Positions 18,887-27,175 of a stretch of 64,000 nt of DNA are shown here, piece by piece. Origin of the DNA: an uncultured Candidatus Binatia bacterium (GTDB lineage Bacteria > Desulfobacterota > Binatia > UBA9968 > JAJDTQ01); NCBI GenBank assembly GCA_958295985.1, contig OY282432.1:124001-188000 (forward strand), written 5' to 3'. The translations under genes and the position numbers were made by a program. The notes beneath the pieces were generated by a model. That model saw nothing but the letters and a program-made list of their open reading frames with translations. It was not told the DNA's origin and did not search any database. The stretch's first letter is position 1. Every line of letters begins with the position of its first letter.

Positions 18887-20047
18887 TCAATAGGACCGCG
18901 GCATGCCCAACACGTGCTGCCCGAGATAGGCCAGCACCAGGTTGTTGCTCACCGGCGCGATGGTCAGCAGCCGGGTCTCGCGAAACTTCCGCTCGACGTC
19001 GTAGTCCACCGACAACCCGTAACCGCCGTGGGCGGTCATGCAGGCGTTGGCCGCCTCCCACGAAGCTTCGGAGGCCAGGAGCTTGGCCATGTTGGCCTCG
19101 GCGCCGCAGCGTTCGTTGCGGTCGAACTTCGAGGCGGCGTGATAGCGCACCAGATCGGCTGCCTCGATATGCGCATACGCCTGGGCGATGGGAAACTGGA
19201 CGCCCTGGTTCGCGCCGATGGGCCTGCCGAAGACCTGTCTCTCGCCGGCGTATCTCGACGCCTTGTCGACGAACCACCGGCCGTCCCCCACGGCCTCGGC
19301 GGCGATCAGGATACGCTCCGCGTTCCAGCCGTCGATGATGTAGCGGAAACCCATCCCCTCCTCGCCGATGAGGTTCTCAACCGGCACCTCCAGGTCCGAG
19401 AAGAAGAGCGCGTTGGTATGATGGTTGATCATCATGTCCAGGGGTTTCACCGCCAGGGCCTCGCCCGCCTCCCTGAGATCCACCAGAAACACCGACAACC
19501 CGCGGGTCTTGTCCGGAAGCTGGTCGTAGGGCGTGGTGCGGGCCAGCAGCAGCATCAGGTCCGACTGCAACACCCTGGAGATGAAGATCTTCTGGCCGTT
19601 GACGACGTAACGGTCTCCCGTTCGCACGGCCGTGGTGCGGATCCGCGTGGTCTCGGAACCGGAGTCGGGCTCGGTGACCCCGAAGGCCTGGAGCCGGAGC
19701 TCCCCGCAAGCCACGCCGGGCAGGTAGCGCCGCTTCTGCTCCTCGCTGCCGTGACGCAGCAGCGTGCCCATGGTGTACATCTGCGCGTGGCACGCCGTGG
19801 CGTTGCCGCCCCAGCGGTTGATCTCCTCCAGGATGATGCTCGCCTCGGTGATGCCGAGGCCGATACCGCCGTACTCCTCCGGGATCAGGGCGGCAAGCCA
19901 GCCCAGTTCCGTGAGCTTCCGCACGAACTCCTCCGGGTACTCGCCGCGCGCATCCACCCCGCGCCAGTAGGGATCGGAAAAGTCCCGGCAGACCTTGCGT
20001 ATCTCCTCCCGGAGTTGAACCTGATCTTCGGTAAGGGTGAAATCCAT
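18887..20047 (-). CDS. acyl-CoA dehydrogenase
   Basis: FAD flavoprotein that introduces a double bond into acyl-CoA. It is 386 aa from the ATG at 20047 (MDFTLTEDQVQLREEI). All three ACAD domains are present: the helical N-terminal domain, the middle beta domain (AFGVTEPDSGSETT, FISRV) and the C-terminal helical domain (ARYHAAS region, MTAHGGYGLSVDYDVERKFRE). The exact acyl substrate cannot be read. It is on the same strand as the CitE-like gene with 132 bp between. The upstream region (20048-20320, 273 bp) is a divergent intergenic stretch. Confidence 0.93.
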   Translation of the reverse strand: MDFTLTEDQVQLREEIRKVCRDFSDPYWRGVDARGEYPEEFVRKLTELGWLAALIPEEYGGIGLGITEASIILEEINRWGGNATACHAQMYTMGTLLRHGSEEQKRRYLPGVACGELRLQAFGVTEPDSGSETTRIRTTAVRTGDRYVVNGQKIFISRVLQSDLMLLLARTTPYDQLPDKTRGLSVFLVDLREAGEALAVKPLDMMINHHTNALFFSDLEVPVENLIGEEGMGFRYIIDGWNAERILIAAEAVGDGRWFVDKASRYAGERQVFGRPIGANQGVQFPIAQAYAHIEAADLVRYHAASKFDRNERCGAEANMAKLLASEASWEAANACMTAHGGYGLSVDYDVERKFRETRLLTIAPVSNNLVLAYLGQHVLGMPRSY

Positions 20048-20285
20048 CGTGCGCGCCCGCAACTATACAAACGAGAGGCAGGAATGCCAATCAGCCCGGG
20101 CGCCGGCAAAAACTCATCAGTAGCGTACTCCCGATGGGTCGAACAAAACCGGAGGCTAATCCCGATTGGTATATGCTTAAGGCGCTTGCGGTGCACGGTT
20201 CACCCGAGACTTCGGGGACTCGCCACCCGACGGCTACTGCCCGAGCCGGTTGTCCACAGTCAGAGGGCGCACGCGGCGCACAGTG

Positions 20286-20314
20286 TTCACTTGGCCAAGG
20301 CGATTGTGTATCAT
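20286..20314 (+). promoter_or_regulatory. putative promoter of the solute-binding protein gene
   Basis: The -35 TTCACT (20286-20291) and -10 TATCAT (20309-20314) are separated by 17 bp, matching sigma70 at 4/6 and 5/6. The ATG at 20321 follows after 6 nt with no ribosome binding site, so the message would be leaderless or nearly so. Confidence 0.5.
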
Positions 20315-20320
20315 GCGGTC

Positions 20321-21364
20321 ATGCTCTCTCTAAAGAAACTTGCAAGCCGGGTTGCGTTCATCGGCTGGATGGCCGCACTGTCCGCGGCGGTCGCTCTCCT
20401 TGTCGCCCCCCGGTCGGAAGCGTGCACCCACGGCGGACGCACTCTCAACGTGGGGTTCTATTCCGACTTCAAACCCGTCAGCTACAGCGAAGACCGCACC
20501 CCCGGTTCCCCCGGGTTCGACGTCCATCGCGGCTACGAAGCCGACCTGCTGACCGCGCTGGAGGCATTGGAAGGCGCCGGACTGTCCTTCTCCCGCCGCG
20601 GTATCGGCGATCCCTTCAGCGGCATCTGGCTCAAGGCCGCGCGGCCGGAATACGACGTGGTGGGCGGCGGCATCACCATCCGTGAAGACCGCACCCGCAA
20701 CAACGCCGGAAAGAAGGCGGTGGTGTTCACGTCGGGACACATCTCGTTCCTGCAGACCCTGCTGGTGCGCGCCGCGGACAAGGGGCGTCTCGCCAGTTAC
20801 GACAGGCTGACGAGCACCGACCGGGTGGGCGTGGTGGCTGAAACCACCGGAGAAGAGCGGCTGCTGCAACTGACGGGTCTGACCGATGAGAAGGGGGTTC
20901 TGGCCGCGGGCACGAAGGTGGCGGTGGCGGGAGGAGCGGTAGGGACCGCGGACGGCGGCAAGGATTACTTCATCACCGCAGCCGGGGAGTCGGAGCAACT
21001 CAAAAGGCGGACATCCATCACTCCGGCGGTTTCGACGATGCCGCAGGTGCGATACTACGCCCAGGAAGGAATGATGCTGGACGCCCTGAAGAAGGGTGAG
21101 ATCGACGCGGTGGCGAGGGGCAACATCGGCAACAGCGACGCCAGCGCCGCGTCCGGCGGCGCCCTGGTGATCGCGGTGCAGGACCCCGACCCGGCCAAAC
21201 GCGAACGCGGCGGCTTTGCGCTTGATACACAGCACACCGCCCTGGCGGCCTGCCTCGACCGGAAGATCAACCTGCTTACCGACAACGGACGCATCGACTA
21301 TTCGGACTGGCGGGCCAACCCTTCGGTCTTCACGGAACGCGCCCGGACCCTCGGGAAACGATAG
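20321..21364 (+). CDS. periplasmic solute-binding protein, family 3-like
   Basis: It is 347 aa. A signal peptide (charged MLSLKKLASR, hydrophobic core, cleavage near RSEAC) is followed by a two-lobe binding fold with LNVGFYSDFKPVSY near the start and GYEADLLTALEAL, as in amino-acid-type ABC binding proteins. DALKKGEIDAVARGN in the second lobe fits. No ABC permease or ATPase lies nearby, so it is an orphan. The partner is the DUF3047 gene 43 bp downstream. Ligand is unknown. Confidence 0.8.
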   Translation: MLSLKKLASRVAFIGWMAALSAAVALLVAPRSEACTHGGRTLNVGFYSDFKPVSYSEDRTPGSPGFDVHRGYEADLLTALEALEGAGLSFSRRGIGDPFSGIWLKAARPEYDVVGGGITIREDRTRNNAGKKAVVFTSGHISFLQTLLVRAADKGRLASYDRLTSTDRVGVVAETTGEERLLQLTGLTDEKGVLAAGTKVAVAGGAVGTADGGKDYFITAAGESEQLKRRTSITPAVSTMPQVRYYAQEGMMLDALKKGEIDAVARGNIGNSDASAASGGALVIAVQDPDPAKRERGGFALDTQHTALAACLDRKINLLTDNGRIDYSDWRANPSVFTERARTLGKR

Positions 21365-21407
21365 GGCAAGGACTGCTCGGACGAGTTCCGGGGACGAGGA
21401 GGATCGC

Positions 21408-22175
21408 ATGGGTCGTTCAGCCAGGCATACGATCCCCGGGTCCCTGGTCGGAGCCGTCGCGGCATGCCTTATCCTTGCCTTGACCGCGCCAACCCTCCAG
21501 GGACAATCACCGGCCACCCTCGAAGTCGGGAAGTTCTCGGGCGCGAAAGCCGGTGGACCCTACCCTGATTCCTGGCAACCCTTGACCTTCGAGAAGATCG
21601 AGAAACATACGCAGTACTCTTTGGTGGACGACGACGGGACCGTGGTCCTCAAGGCCGTGAGCCAAAGCTCCGCCTCCGGCTTGACGCGGGCCGTGAGCAT
21701 CGACCCGAAGCAGTATCCTGTCGTCGAATGGCGGTGGAAGGTCGAGAACATCCTCAAGAACGGCAACGTCCTGGAAAAGGACGGCGACGACTATCCGGCC
21801 AGGTTGTACATCACCTTCGAGTACGACAGCAGCAAGATCGGTTTCTTCGAAAGGGCCAAGTACGAGACGGCCCGGCTCATCTACGGACAGTACCCGCCCC
21901 TCGGAGCCCTCAACTACATCTGGGAGGCCAAGAGCCCGGTGGGAACCGTCGTCCCGAATCCCTACACCGACCGCGCGAAAATGATCGTCCTCCAAAGCGG
22001 CGAAGCAAAGGTCGGTCAGTGGATCACCGAGTCGAGGAACGTTTACGAAGACTACCGAAAGGCCTTCGGCGCAGACCCACCCCTGATCTCCGGCGTGGCC
22101 GTGATGACCGACACCGACAACACCGGCGAGTCGGCCGTCGCCTGGTTCGGCGACGTCGTGTTCAAGCCGTTGTGA
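21408..22175 (+). CDS. DUF3047 family exported protein
   Basis: It is 255 aa from an ATG with GAGGAGG 5 nt upstream. The signal peptide (about 1-32) ends near LQGQS. The rest matches DUF3047: VEWRWKVENIL, DDYPARLYITFEYD, LNYIWEAKSPVGTVVPNPYT and SGVAVMTDTDNTGESAVAWFGDVVF. The fold is likely beta-rich and carbohydrate-binding-like; the function is not established. It forms an operon with the upstream binding protein and ends 61 bp from the convergent cas6. Confidence 0.85.
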   Translation: MGRSARHTIPGSLVGAVAACLILALTAPTLQGQSPATLEVGKFSGAKAGGPYPDSWQPLTFEKIEKHTQYSLVDDDGTVVLKAVSQSSASGLTRAVSIDPKQYPVVEWRWKVENILKNGNVLEKDGDDYPARLYITFEYDSSKIGFFERAKYETARLIYGQYPPLGALNYIWEAKSPVGTVVPNPYTDRAKMIVLQSGEAKVGQWITESRNVYEDYRKAFGADPPLISGVAVMTDTDNTGESAVAWFGDVVFKPL

Positions 22176-22236
22176 GCCGTCTGCGCGTTCCAGGATTGGC
22201 CCGCTGTGGAGCGACCCAGCCTTCGTCCGTCTGCGT

Positions 22237-23151
22237 TCAATCTGCTTTGATACCCGGCGATCTGACGTGCAACTGCCCGAGACCAATCACCGTACCCTTA
22301 CCAATATGAACCCATTGCAACGCAATGAGTAACGGCAGTAGCGGACCGGCGCCCGCAGGGAGCTCGATGGCGCCGGCAACGCCGCGCAACTCCAACTCGG
22401 CCTGCTGACGGGCCGACCAGCGAACAAGGTCCAGCCGACCTCCACGCCACCTGCGCGCAGATAGGCGGCCGGCAATCTGAAGCACAGGATTCCACAATTG
22501 GCGTAGGTCGGCCTGCGCATCTCGGGGCAGCAAGGCGCGCAACCGGCGCAAACCACCCAGCACGATATCCGGCAAGCTCGGCTCGGTTACGAGTTGACCG
22601 CCGCGAATCAGACGTAGCGGCGCATCGAAGACCAACTCGCATGGCTCGTCAGCCACAACCGGCGGCGAGACGGCCGCATGGTCGAGAGTCCAATCGGGAG
22701 CCGTGTCATCGTTTGCGGACGGGTCTTGGTTCGGGCGCAACCGAACCATCGTCTTGAGGTAAAAGCGTCGCCGATCGGGACCCAAACCCATACCGGAGGC
22801 GACGTCCCAAGCACGCCGCAAGACAACGTCATATGCGAGCGCCGGACCGAAGCTGATCCATTCGACCGCAGGCGCAATGGCCGGATCCGGAGGAGCCGGA
22901 CGCAGGATATAGCTCGGGGTCCGCATTGCCCCGCCACCGCTTCCTTCAAACACGGTCTGCCACGCATCGGCATCGAGACCATGCAACGCCGCTCCCCATA
23001 CGCCGCGAAGCATGGGCACGGTAGCCTCCACCCCGGGAGTATCCAACAGTATGCGTCGGGGCCTGACGACGATTTGCGACAGCAGCGCCCCGAGTCCGGC
23101 GATAGCCACGCAGGCCGAAGCAGTGTCCGATCCTGATCGCTGGTTCGCCAT
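22237..23151 (-). CDS. cas6: CRISPR pre-crRNA endoribonuclease Cas6
   Basis: It is 304 aa. The C-terminal half carries the RAMP-type glycine-rich loop GKGTVIGLGQLHV (near 284-296) of the Cas6 C-terminal domain. The N-terminal half (PMLRGVWGAALHGLDADAW, TPSYILRP) fits large type III Cas6 proteins. It should cut the array transcript 8 nt upstream of each spacer, leaving an AUUGAAAC tag. It lies 115 bp downstream of the leader-distal repeat on the same strand as the array, so it may be read from the array transcript. A weak SD (TAGGATG) precedes the ATG. Confidence 0.85.
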   Translation of the reverse strand: MANQRSGSDTASACVAIAGLGALLSQIVVRPRRILLDTPGVEATVPMLRGVWGAALHGLDADAWQTVFEGSGGGAMRTPSYILRPAPPDPAIAPAVEWISFGPALAYDVVLRRAWDVASGMGLGPDRRRFYLKTMVRLRPNQDPSANDDTAPDWTLDHAAVSPPVVADEPCELVFDAPLRLIRGGQLVTEPSLPDIVLGGLRRLRALLPRDAQADLRQLWNPVLQIAGRLSARRWRGGRLDLVRWSARQQAELELRGVAGAIELPAGAGPLLPLLIALQWVHIGKGTVIGLGQLHVRSPGIKAD

Positions 23152-23229
23152 GCCCTACATCCTACCAATGCCGTTGCCGGTCAGGCAATTCGACGTATTA
23201 CCAGTACGCTCTCTTCGGAATTGACCTCA

Positions 23230-23241
23230 GATGCAGAGACC
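23230..23241. repeat. inverted 12-nt fragment of the CRISPR repeat
   Basis: GATGCAGAGACC here is the exact reverse complement of the last 12 nt of the plus-strand repeat. It lies 25 bp outside the leader-distal repeat in opposite orientation. In the array transcript it could pair with the start of the final repeat (23292-23303). Confidence 0.75.
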
Positions 23242-23266
23242 CGGATATCACTGCCTTGGTCGTGGG

Positions 23267-24292
23267 GTTTCAATCCCCTTCTTGGCGGGGCGGTCTCTGC
23301 ATCCGAACGAATGGAAGTGGGCCAAGGCGGACCTCGCACAGATGTTTCAATCCCCTTCTTGGCGGGGCGGTCTCTGCATCCTACCATAAGTGCGGCGCTT
23401 ACGTGGCGGACTGTTACGTTTCAATCCCCTTCTTGGCGGGGCGGTCTCTGCATCAATCATCGAACGTGAGCCCGGCGGGTACGCACACATTCAAAGGTTT
23501 CAATCCCCTTCTTGGCGGGGCGGTCTCTGCATCACGAATCAGCACATTATGAGAGACCAGAACTCATTGAAGCAGTTTCAATCCCCTTCTTGGCGGGGCG
23601 GTCTCTGCATCTTCAACAAGGCGCTAGAGGTCAAGGCTGAAGAGATCAAGTTTCAATCCCCTTCTTGGCGGGGCGGTCTCTGCATCATGAAATCCTGGTC
23701 AAGAAGGGCGAAGATACTATCGAGTTTCAATCCCCTTCTTGGCGGGGCGGTCTCTGCATCCCACCCAACCCAGAAGACCTAACCACGTCCGACTACCTCA
23801 GTTTCAATCCCCTTCTTGGCGGGGCGGTCTCTGCATCTGGTCAAGAACCTGACCGATGAGGAACTGAGGGCCCTGTTTCAATCCCCTTCTTGGCGGGGCG
23901 GTCTCTGCATCGTGATCTTTGCCTACCCGTACACCGGGAAGATCAAGGATCGTTTCAATCCCCTTCTTGGCGGGGCGGTCTCTGCATCAACATCACTCGC
24001 GGGCTGGTGAAGAAGGAGGATACGGGTGTTTCAATCCCCTTCTTGGCGGGGCGGTCTCTGCATCGATAAGTTTCTACATGAATGTGAATTTGAAATAGTT
24101 TTGGTTTCAATCCCCTTCTTGGCGGGGCGGTCTCTGCATCTCTGGCAGTGGGTCTATTTTGATGATACCGTCAAGTCGAGTTTCAATCCCCTTCTTGGCG
24201 GGGCGGTCTCTGCATCGCGATGTCTAATTCACACGGTATAGATTTGAGGTCTAAAGTTTCAATCCCCTTCTTGGCGGGGCGGTCTCTGCATC
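23267..24292 (-). CRISPR. type III-B CRISPR array, 14 repeats and 13 spacers
   Basis: The 37-nt repeat starts GTTTCAATCC and ends GGTCTCTGCATC on the plus strand. It occurs at 23267, 23344, 23418, 23497, 23575, 23650, 23724, 23801, 23875, 23952, 24028, 24104, 24180 and 24256, all identical by eye. Spacers are 40, 37, 42, 41, 38, 37, 40, 37, 40, 39, 39, 39 and 39 nt. Read on the minus strand, the repeat ends ATTGAAAC, the classical 8-nt crRNA 5' tag, so transcription is from right to left and the leader is on the cas2 side. An inner CCCC/GGGG stem is possible. No degenerate terminal repeat marks the distal end, but an inverted fragment lies beyond it. Confidence 0.98.
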
Positions 24293-24495
24293 GGCACCCT
24301 TCGGGGAGACTATATGATTCAACAAGTTACGGATCACTCATTCGTTACCTCCCGCATATGCCCCCCGGAACACGTTGTCCAGCAATACAGTCTTAACGAT
24401 ACATACTCTGAAACCTCTTCGGGAACAATGGGTTATCAGAAATCGTAACATCCCTGGTCCATTCATCACTGTTGCGGTTACGACTGACGACCAAC
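24293..24495 (-). promoter_or_regulatory. CRISPR leader
   Basis: A 203-bp AT-richer stretch without a gene between cas2 and the first (leader-proximal) repeat. It should hold the array promoter and integration signals. A possible -10 (TATAGT on the minus strand, about 24311-24316) lies close to the array; no convincing -35 was seen. Confidence 0.65.
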
Positions 24496-24777
24496 TTAGA
24501 CAATGTGGACCTTTTCGCCACCGACGTCCCGCCCCTCGGCCGATCCACGATAAACACGCCGGTCATCGCATGCAGCGCACAGCACATAGGCTGCGATGCT
24601 ATCCACAGCCGGGTCGATCAACTCGGCCAGCTCCGATAGACAAGAGTCGAACAACTTCGCGTCCAGGACGGCTTCAAACACACTCTTTTGTATCCGGTCG
24701 CCATAGCCATCCAGGCATTCCGACACCAGACGGCGCCGATGTTCAGAGCTTATATCATAGCAGATGACATACCGCAT
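24496..24777 (-). CDS. cas2: CRISPR-associated endonuclease Cas2
   Basis: It is 93 aa, starting MRYVICYDISSEHRRR with the conserved Asp at the end of the first strand, then GDRIQKSVFEAVL. It forms the adaptation complex with Cas1. It lies 27 bp downstream of cas1 and next to the leader. The length and ferredoxin-like start are typical. Confidence 0.95.
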   Translation of the reverse strand: MRYVICYDISSEHRRRLVSECLDGYGDRIQKSVFEAVLDAKLFDSCLSELAELIDPAVDSIAAYVLCAACDDRRVYRGSAEGRDVGGEKVHIV

Positions 24778-24804
24778 CCCTCTGTTTCCTTCCCTTACGC
24801 GGCG

Positions 24805-25845
24805 TCAGCGTGCAATCCTAACGGGTCCGTATGACTCGCCGCCGCGCAGGTCCGAGGCAATACGCTCGACTTGACGGCGCATAACCTGATGCACGGAAAG
24901 CACGGTTTCCGCTCCATCTTCCTTTACGGATCGATCCAGGTTCTTTTCCCATTCCCTCAGAAAGATCTTCAGCCCGGCCTGTGTGAGGCGAACGCCCTTT
25001 TGATCAGGGTCTTCGGTGAACATCTCCGGACGAATGATCCGCAGGTTGCACAAGCGGAGGACAAACCGGTCCACCACAGGCGATCGCAACTCTTCAACGA
25101 GATCAAGTGCCAAGCTCGGCCGGCCCGGACGTAACTCGTGGTAGAACCCGATGGACGGGTCCAGTCCCCGAGCCTCAATAAGACCCGACAGCAGGTTGCC
25201 GAGCAGCACATAGGCCAATGATAGCAGGGCATTGGCCGGGTCTGGCGGTGGCCGCCTGACCCGGCCGGTGAACACGATGTCGGATGTGAAGCCACGTCCC
25301 AAGCCGGTAAAGTACTGGCGTGCCGCTGCGCCCTCCAAGCCCAGCAATGCCTCAACTGTTTCTACCTCGGCCAGTCTGTCCGCGGCGCGCCGGCCTTCGA
25401 CGATGGCTGACGCGAGGCCAGTATGACCAGGCCGATTACTCTGCAAGCCGCGCAGCACCTCGACCCCGTTCCGGATTTTCGCCTCGACGATTTTCCGGGC
25501 AAGAGCAAACCGACCGGCACTATCCTCGGTTCGGCGATACTGGGCGAGACGAACCTCGCCTGAACGCGGGAGTCCCGACACTACTCGACCGAGCAGACGG
25601 CCGCCTCGCGTGAACCAAGCCAAGTCCACGCCTTCGCGTAAGCAGTATCGGGTCGCATCCGAGGTGATATGGACACGACCGAAAAGCGCGACGAGTTCCA
25701 AACGATGAGCCTCCACCTCGATCAGGCGTCGACGGTGCTCAGGCAAAGGTCCGGCGCCGTCAGGGTCTTCGTCGAGCGTGACCACAATGGAACCCGCCGA
25801 CCGGCGGACCACCGCGCCCGGCTCGGTGACGTACAAGGCAGGCAA
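24805..25845 (-). CDS. cas1: CRISPR-associated endonuclease Cas1
   Basis: Integrase of the adaptation complex, 346 aa. An N-terminal beta domain (about 1-95) includes HITSDATRYCLREGVDLAWF. The helical catalytic domain has Glu in LLGLEGAAARQYF, His in GFYHELRPGRPSLALDLVEE and the acidic residues after it. No reverse transcriptase fusion is present. It starts 4 bp after the CARF/HEPN gene stop, so it is co-transcribed with the effector operon. Confidence 0.96.
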   Translation of the reverse strand: MPALYVTEPGAVVRRSAGSIVVTLDEDPDGAGPLPEHRRRLIEVEAHRLELVALFGRVHITSDATRYCLREGVDLAWFTRGGRLLGRVVSGLPRSGEVRLAQYRRTEDSAGRFALARKIVEAKIRNGVEVLRGLQSNRPGHTGLASAIVEGRRAADRLAEVETVEALLGLEGAAARQYFTGLGRGFTSDIVFTGRVRRPPPDPANALLSLAYVLLGNLLSGLIEARGLDPSIGFYHELRPGRPSLALDLVEELRSPVVDRFVLRLCNLRIIRPEMFTEDPDQKGVRLTQAGLKIFLREWEKNLDRSVKEDGAETVLSVHQVMRRQVERIASDLRGGESYGPVRIAR

Positions 25846-25849
25846 AACG

Positions 25850-27175
25850 CTACTCCTCGGAAAAGCACAGGCTTCTGGCTACCTTGAGATGCTCGGCCGC
25901 CTTCCAATCATCTTCGTTCAGCAGCTTTTCAAGGTCGTACAGGACTTTCTGTAAAGCGTCCCTGTCCGATGCCTTTGCATCAAAACCGTGTATCAGAACG
26001 CTATGGTTGCGGCTGGTGGCTCCGAACTGGCCTTGTGTATCGAAATTCAGCAATCGTTCGGCGAGCGGGTCACCAAGCTGTTCCAACAAACGGGCCGCGG
26101 GTTCGCGGGGAGCGGTCAACGTTATCTTGTTCTTCCCGCGCTGATTCTCACCGAAACCATGACGTCCCTTTGCCTTTAATTTATCCTGAAGTTCCTTGAT
26201 CTTTTCGTCGTCCGGCGGCAGGGCGGCACTGTCGTAGCCGCGAGCGAACAGCCGAATCTGCCCGACCAATTCGAGCACGCGATAGCCGCGCAACAGGGCA
26301 TCCTCAAAGTGAAGGTCGCGAAGACGGCGCTCGGCGTTAGCGAGCAGGTCACAAGCCAGTAAACGCAGGTATTCCGCCATCGCCTCATGATCGACATTCG
26401 CCGGATGACGCGCCAGCCTATTGATACATTCGCGCATATCCGGAGTCGGCGCGAAATCGCCCGCCTCCGCAGCCGTCGGCCCAAGCTGCTTCATCTCTTC
26501 AGCCGCAGCCCCGTAGTCGAGCCGGTCCCAGGAAGCGTAGATCTGCGCAGCGGCGCGCAGGGCGGCAAACTTGTGTTGTACGGCTTGCGGTACGAGGTCA
26601 GTCAGCAGTTCAATCACGGCGCCGAAGTCACCATGACGCATCAGATTCATAGCGAGGTCAACGCGCCGGCGTGCGGTTGCCTGGGTCGTCCGTATCTCCC
26701 CGATCTTCTCGGTACCGGGAACCACCATGCCGCGCTCGTCTCGCTGCTCGCTGTGGACATAGCGCAGGATTGGAATGCCATGGCCCACCGCCGCCAAGAC
26801 GAGAGCAGCGCTCATCGCCTTAGTCCCCCGGGTGAAGTCCGCAACGATACCGCTCGGCGCGCAGCCATTATCGAGAAGCTGAGTCAGCACGGAATCGAAA
26901 TGCCCGAAACAGGCGTCCGCGTCATTCTCTTGTCCCTTCTCGGGCAAGGTTTCGATTAGGATATGGGAATAGCCTTGATTGCGCAGGCGGTTGGACAGGA
27001 CTTGAGCGGCCTTTCGGGTCTCGTGGGAAGGAAGCAGGATGATCCGCTCCCATTTTCCGTGCCGAATGCTCAAGAGCATAGGCCCGAGCAACGTCTGCTC
27101 AACGTCGTCAACGTTACCCGTACCGACAGTCAATACCAGTGCTTTTTGGAGGGTGTCGATAGTGTCAGTCGTCAT
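25850..27175 (-). CDS. CARF-HEPN CRISPR ancillary ribonuclease (TIGR02710/Cas02710 type)
   Basis: It is 441 aa from the ATG at 27175, which overlaps the upstream stop by 4 bp. The N-terminal CARF-type Rossmann domain (about 10-165) has LTVGTGNVDD and ADFTRGTKAMSAAL, hallmarks of the family. The C-terminal helical part holds a HEPN active-site motif R-x6-H (R389 to H396 in RNHSVLIHG). The expected role is non-specific RNA cleavage after binding cyclic oligoadenylate made by Cas10. The motif is intact, so it is probably active. The longer frame upstream of 27175 overlaps the Cmr6-Cmr1 gene and is not needed. Confidence 0.88.
   Translation of the reverse strand: MTTDTIDTLQKALVLTVGTGNVDDVEQTLLGPMLLSIRHGKWERIILLPSHETRKAAQVLSNRLRNQGYSHILIETLPEKGQENDADACFGHFDSVLTQLLDNGCAPSGIVADFTRGTKAMSAALVLAAVGHGIPILRYVHSEQRDERGMVVPGTEKIGEIRTTQATARRRVDLAMNLMRHGDFGAVIELLTDLVPQAVQHKFAALRAAAQIYASWDRLDYGAAAEEMKQLGPTAAEAGDFAPTPDMRECINRLARHPANVDHEAMAEYLRLLACDLLANAERRLRDLHFEDALLRGYRVLELVGQIRLFARGYDSAALPPDDEKIKELQDKLKAKGRHGFGENQRGKNKITLTAPREPAARLLEQLGDPLAERLLNFDTQGQFGATSRNHSVLIHGFDAKASDRDALQKVLYDLEKLLNEDDWKAAEHLKVARSLCFSEE

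Noticed and set aside
17750..20320. Long plus-strand ORF upstream of the solute-binding protein
   Set aside because: It is antisense to the acyl-CoA dehydrogenase and CitE genes. Only the part from 20321 has a signal peptide and binding fold.
23221..24241. Chain of short plus-strand ORFs repeating FQSPSWRGGLCI
   Set aside because: They are translations of the CRISPR repeats and spacers, not genes.
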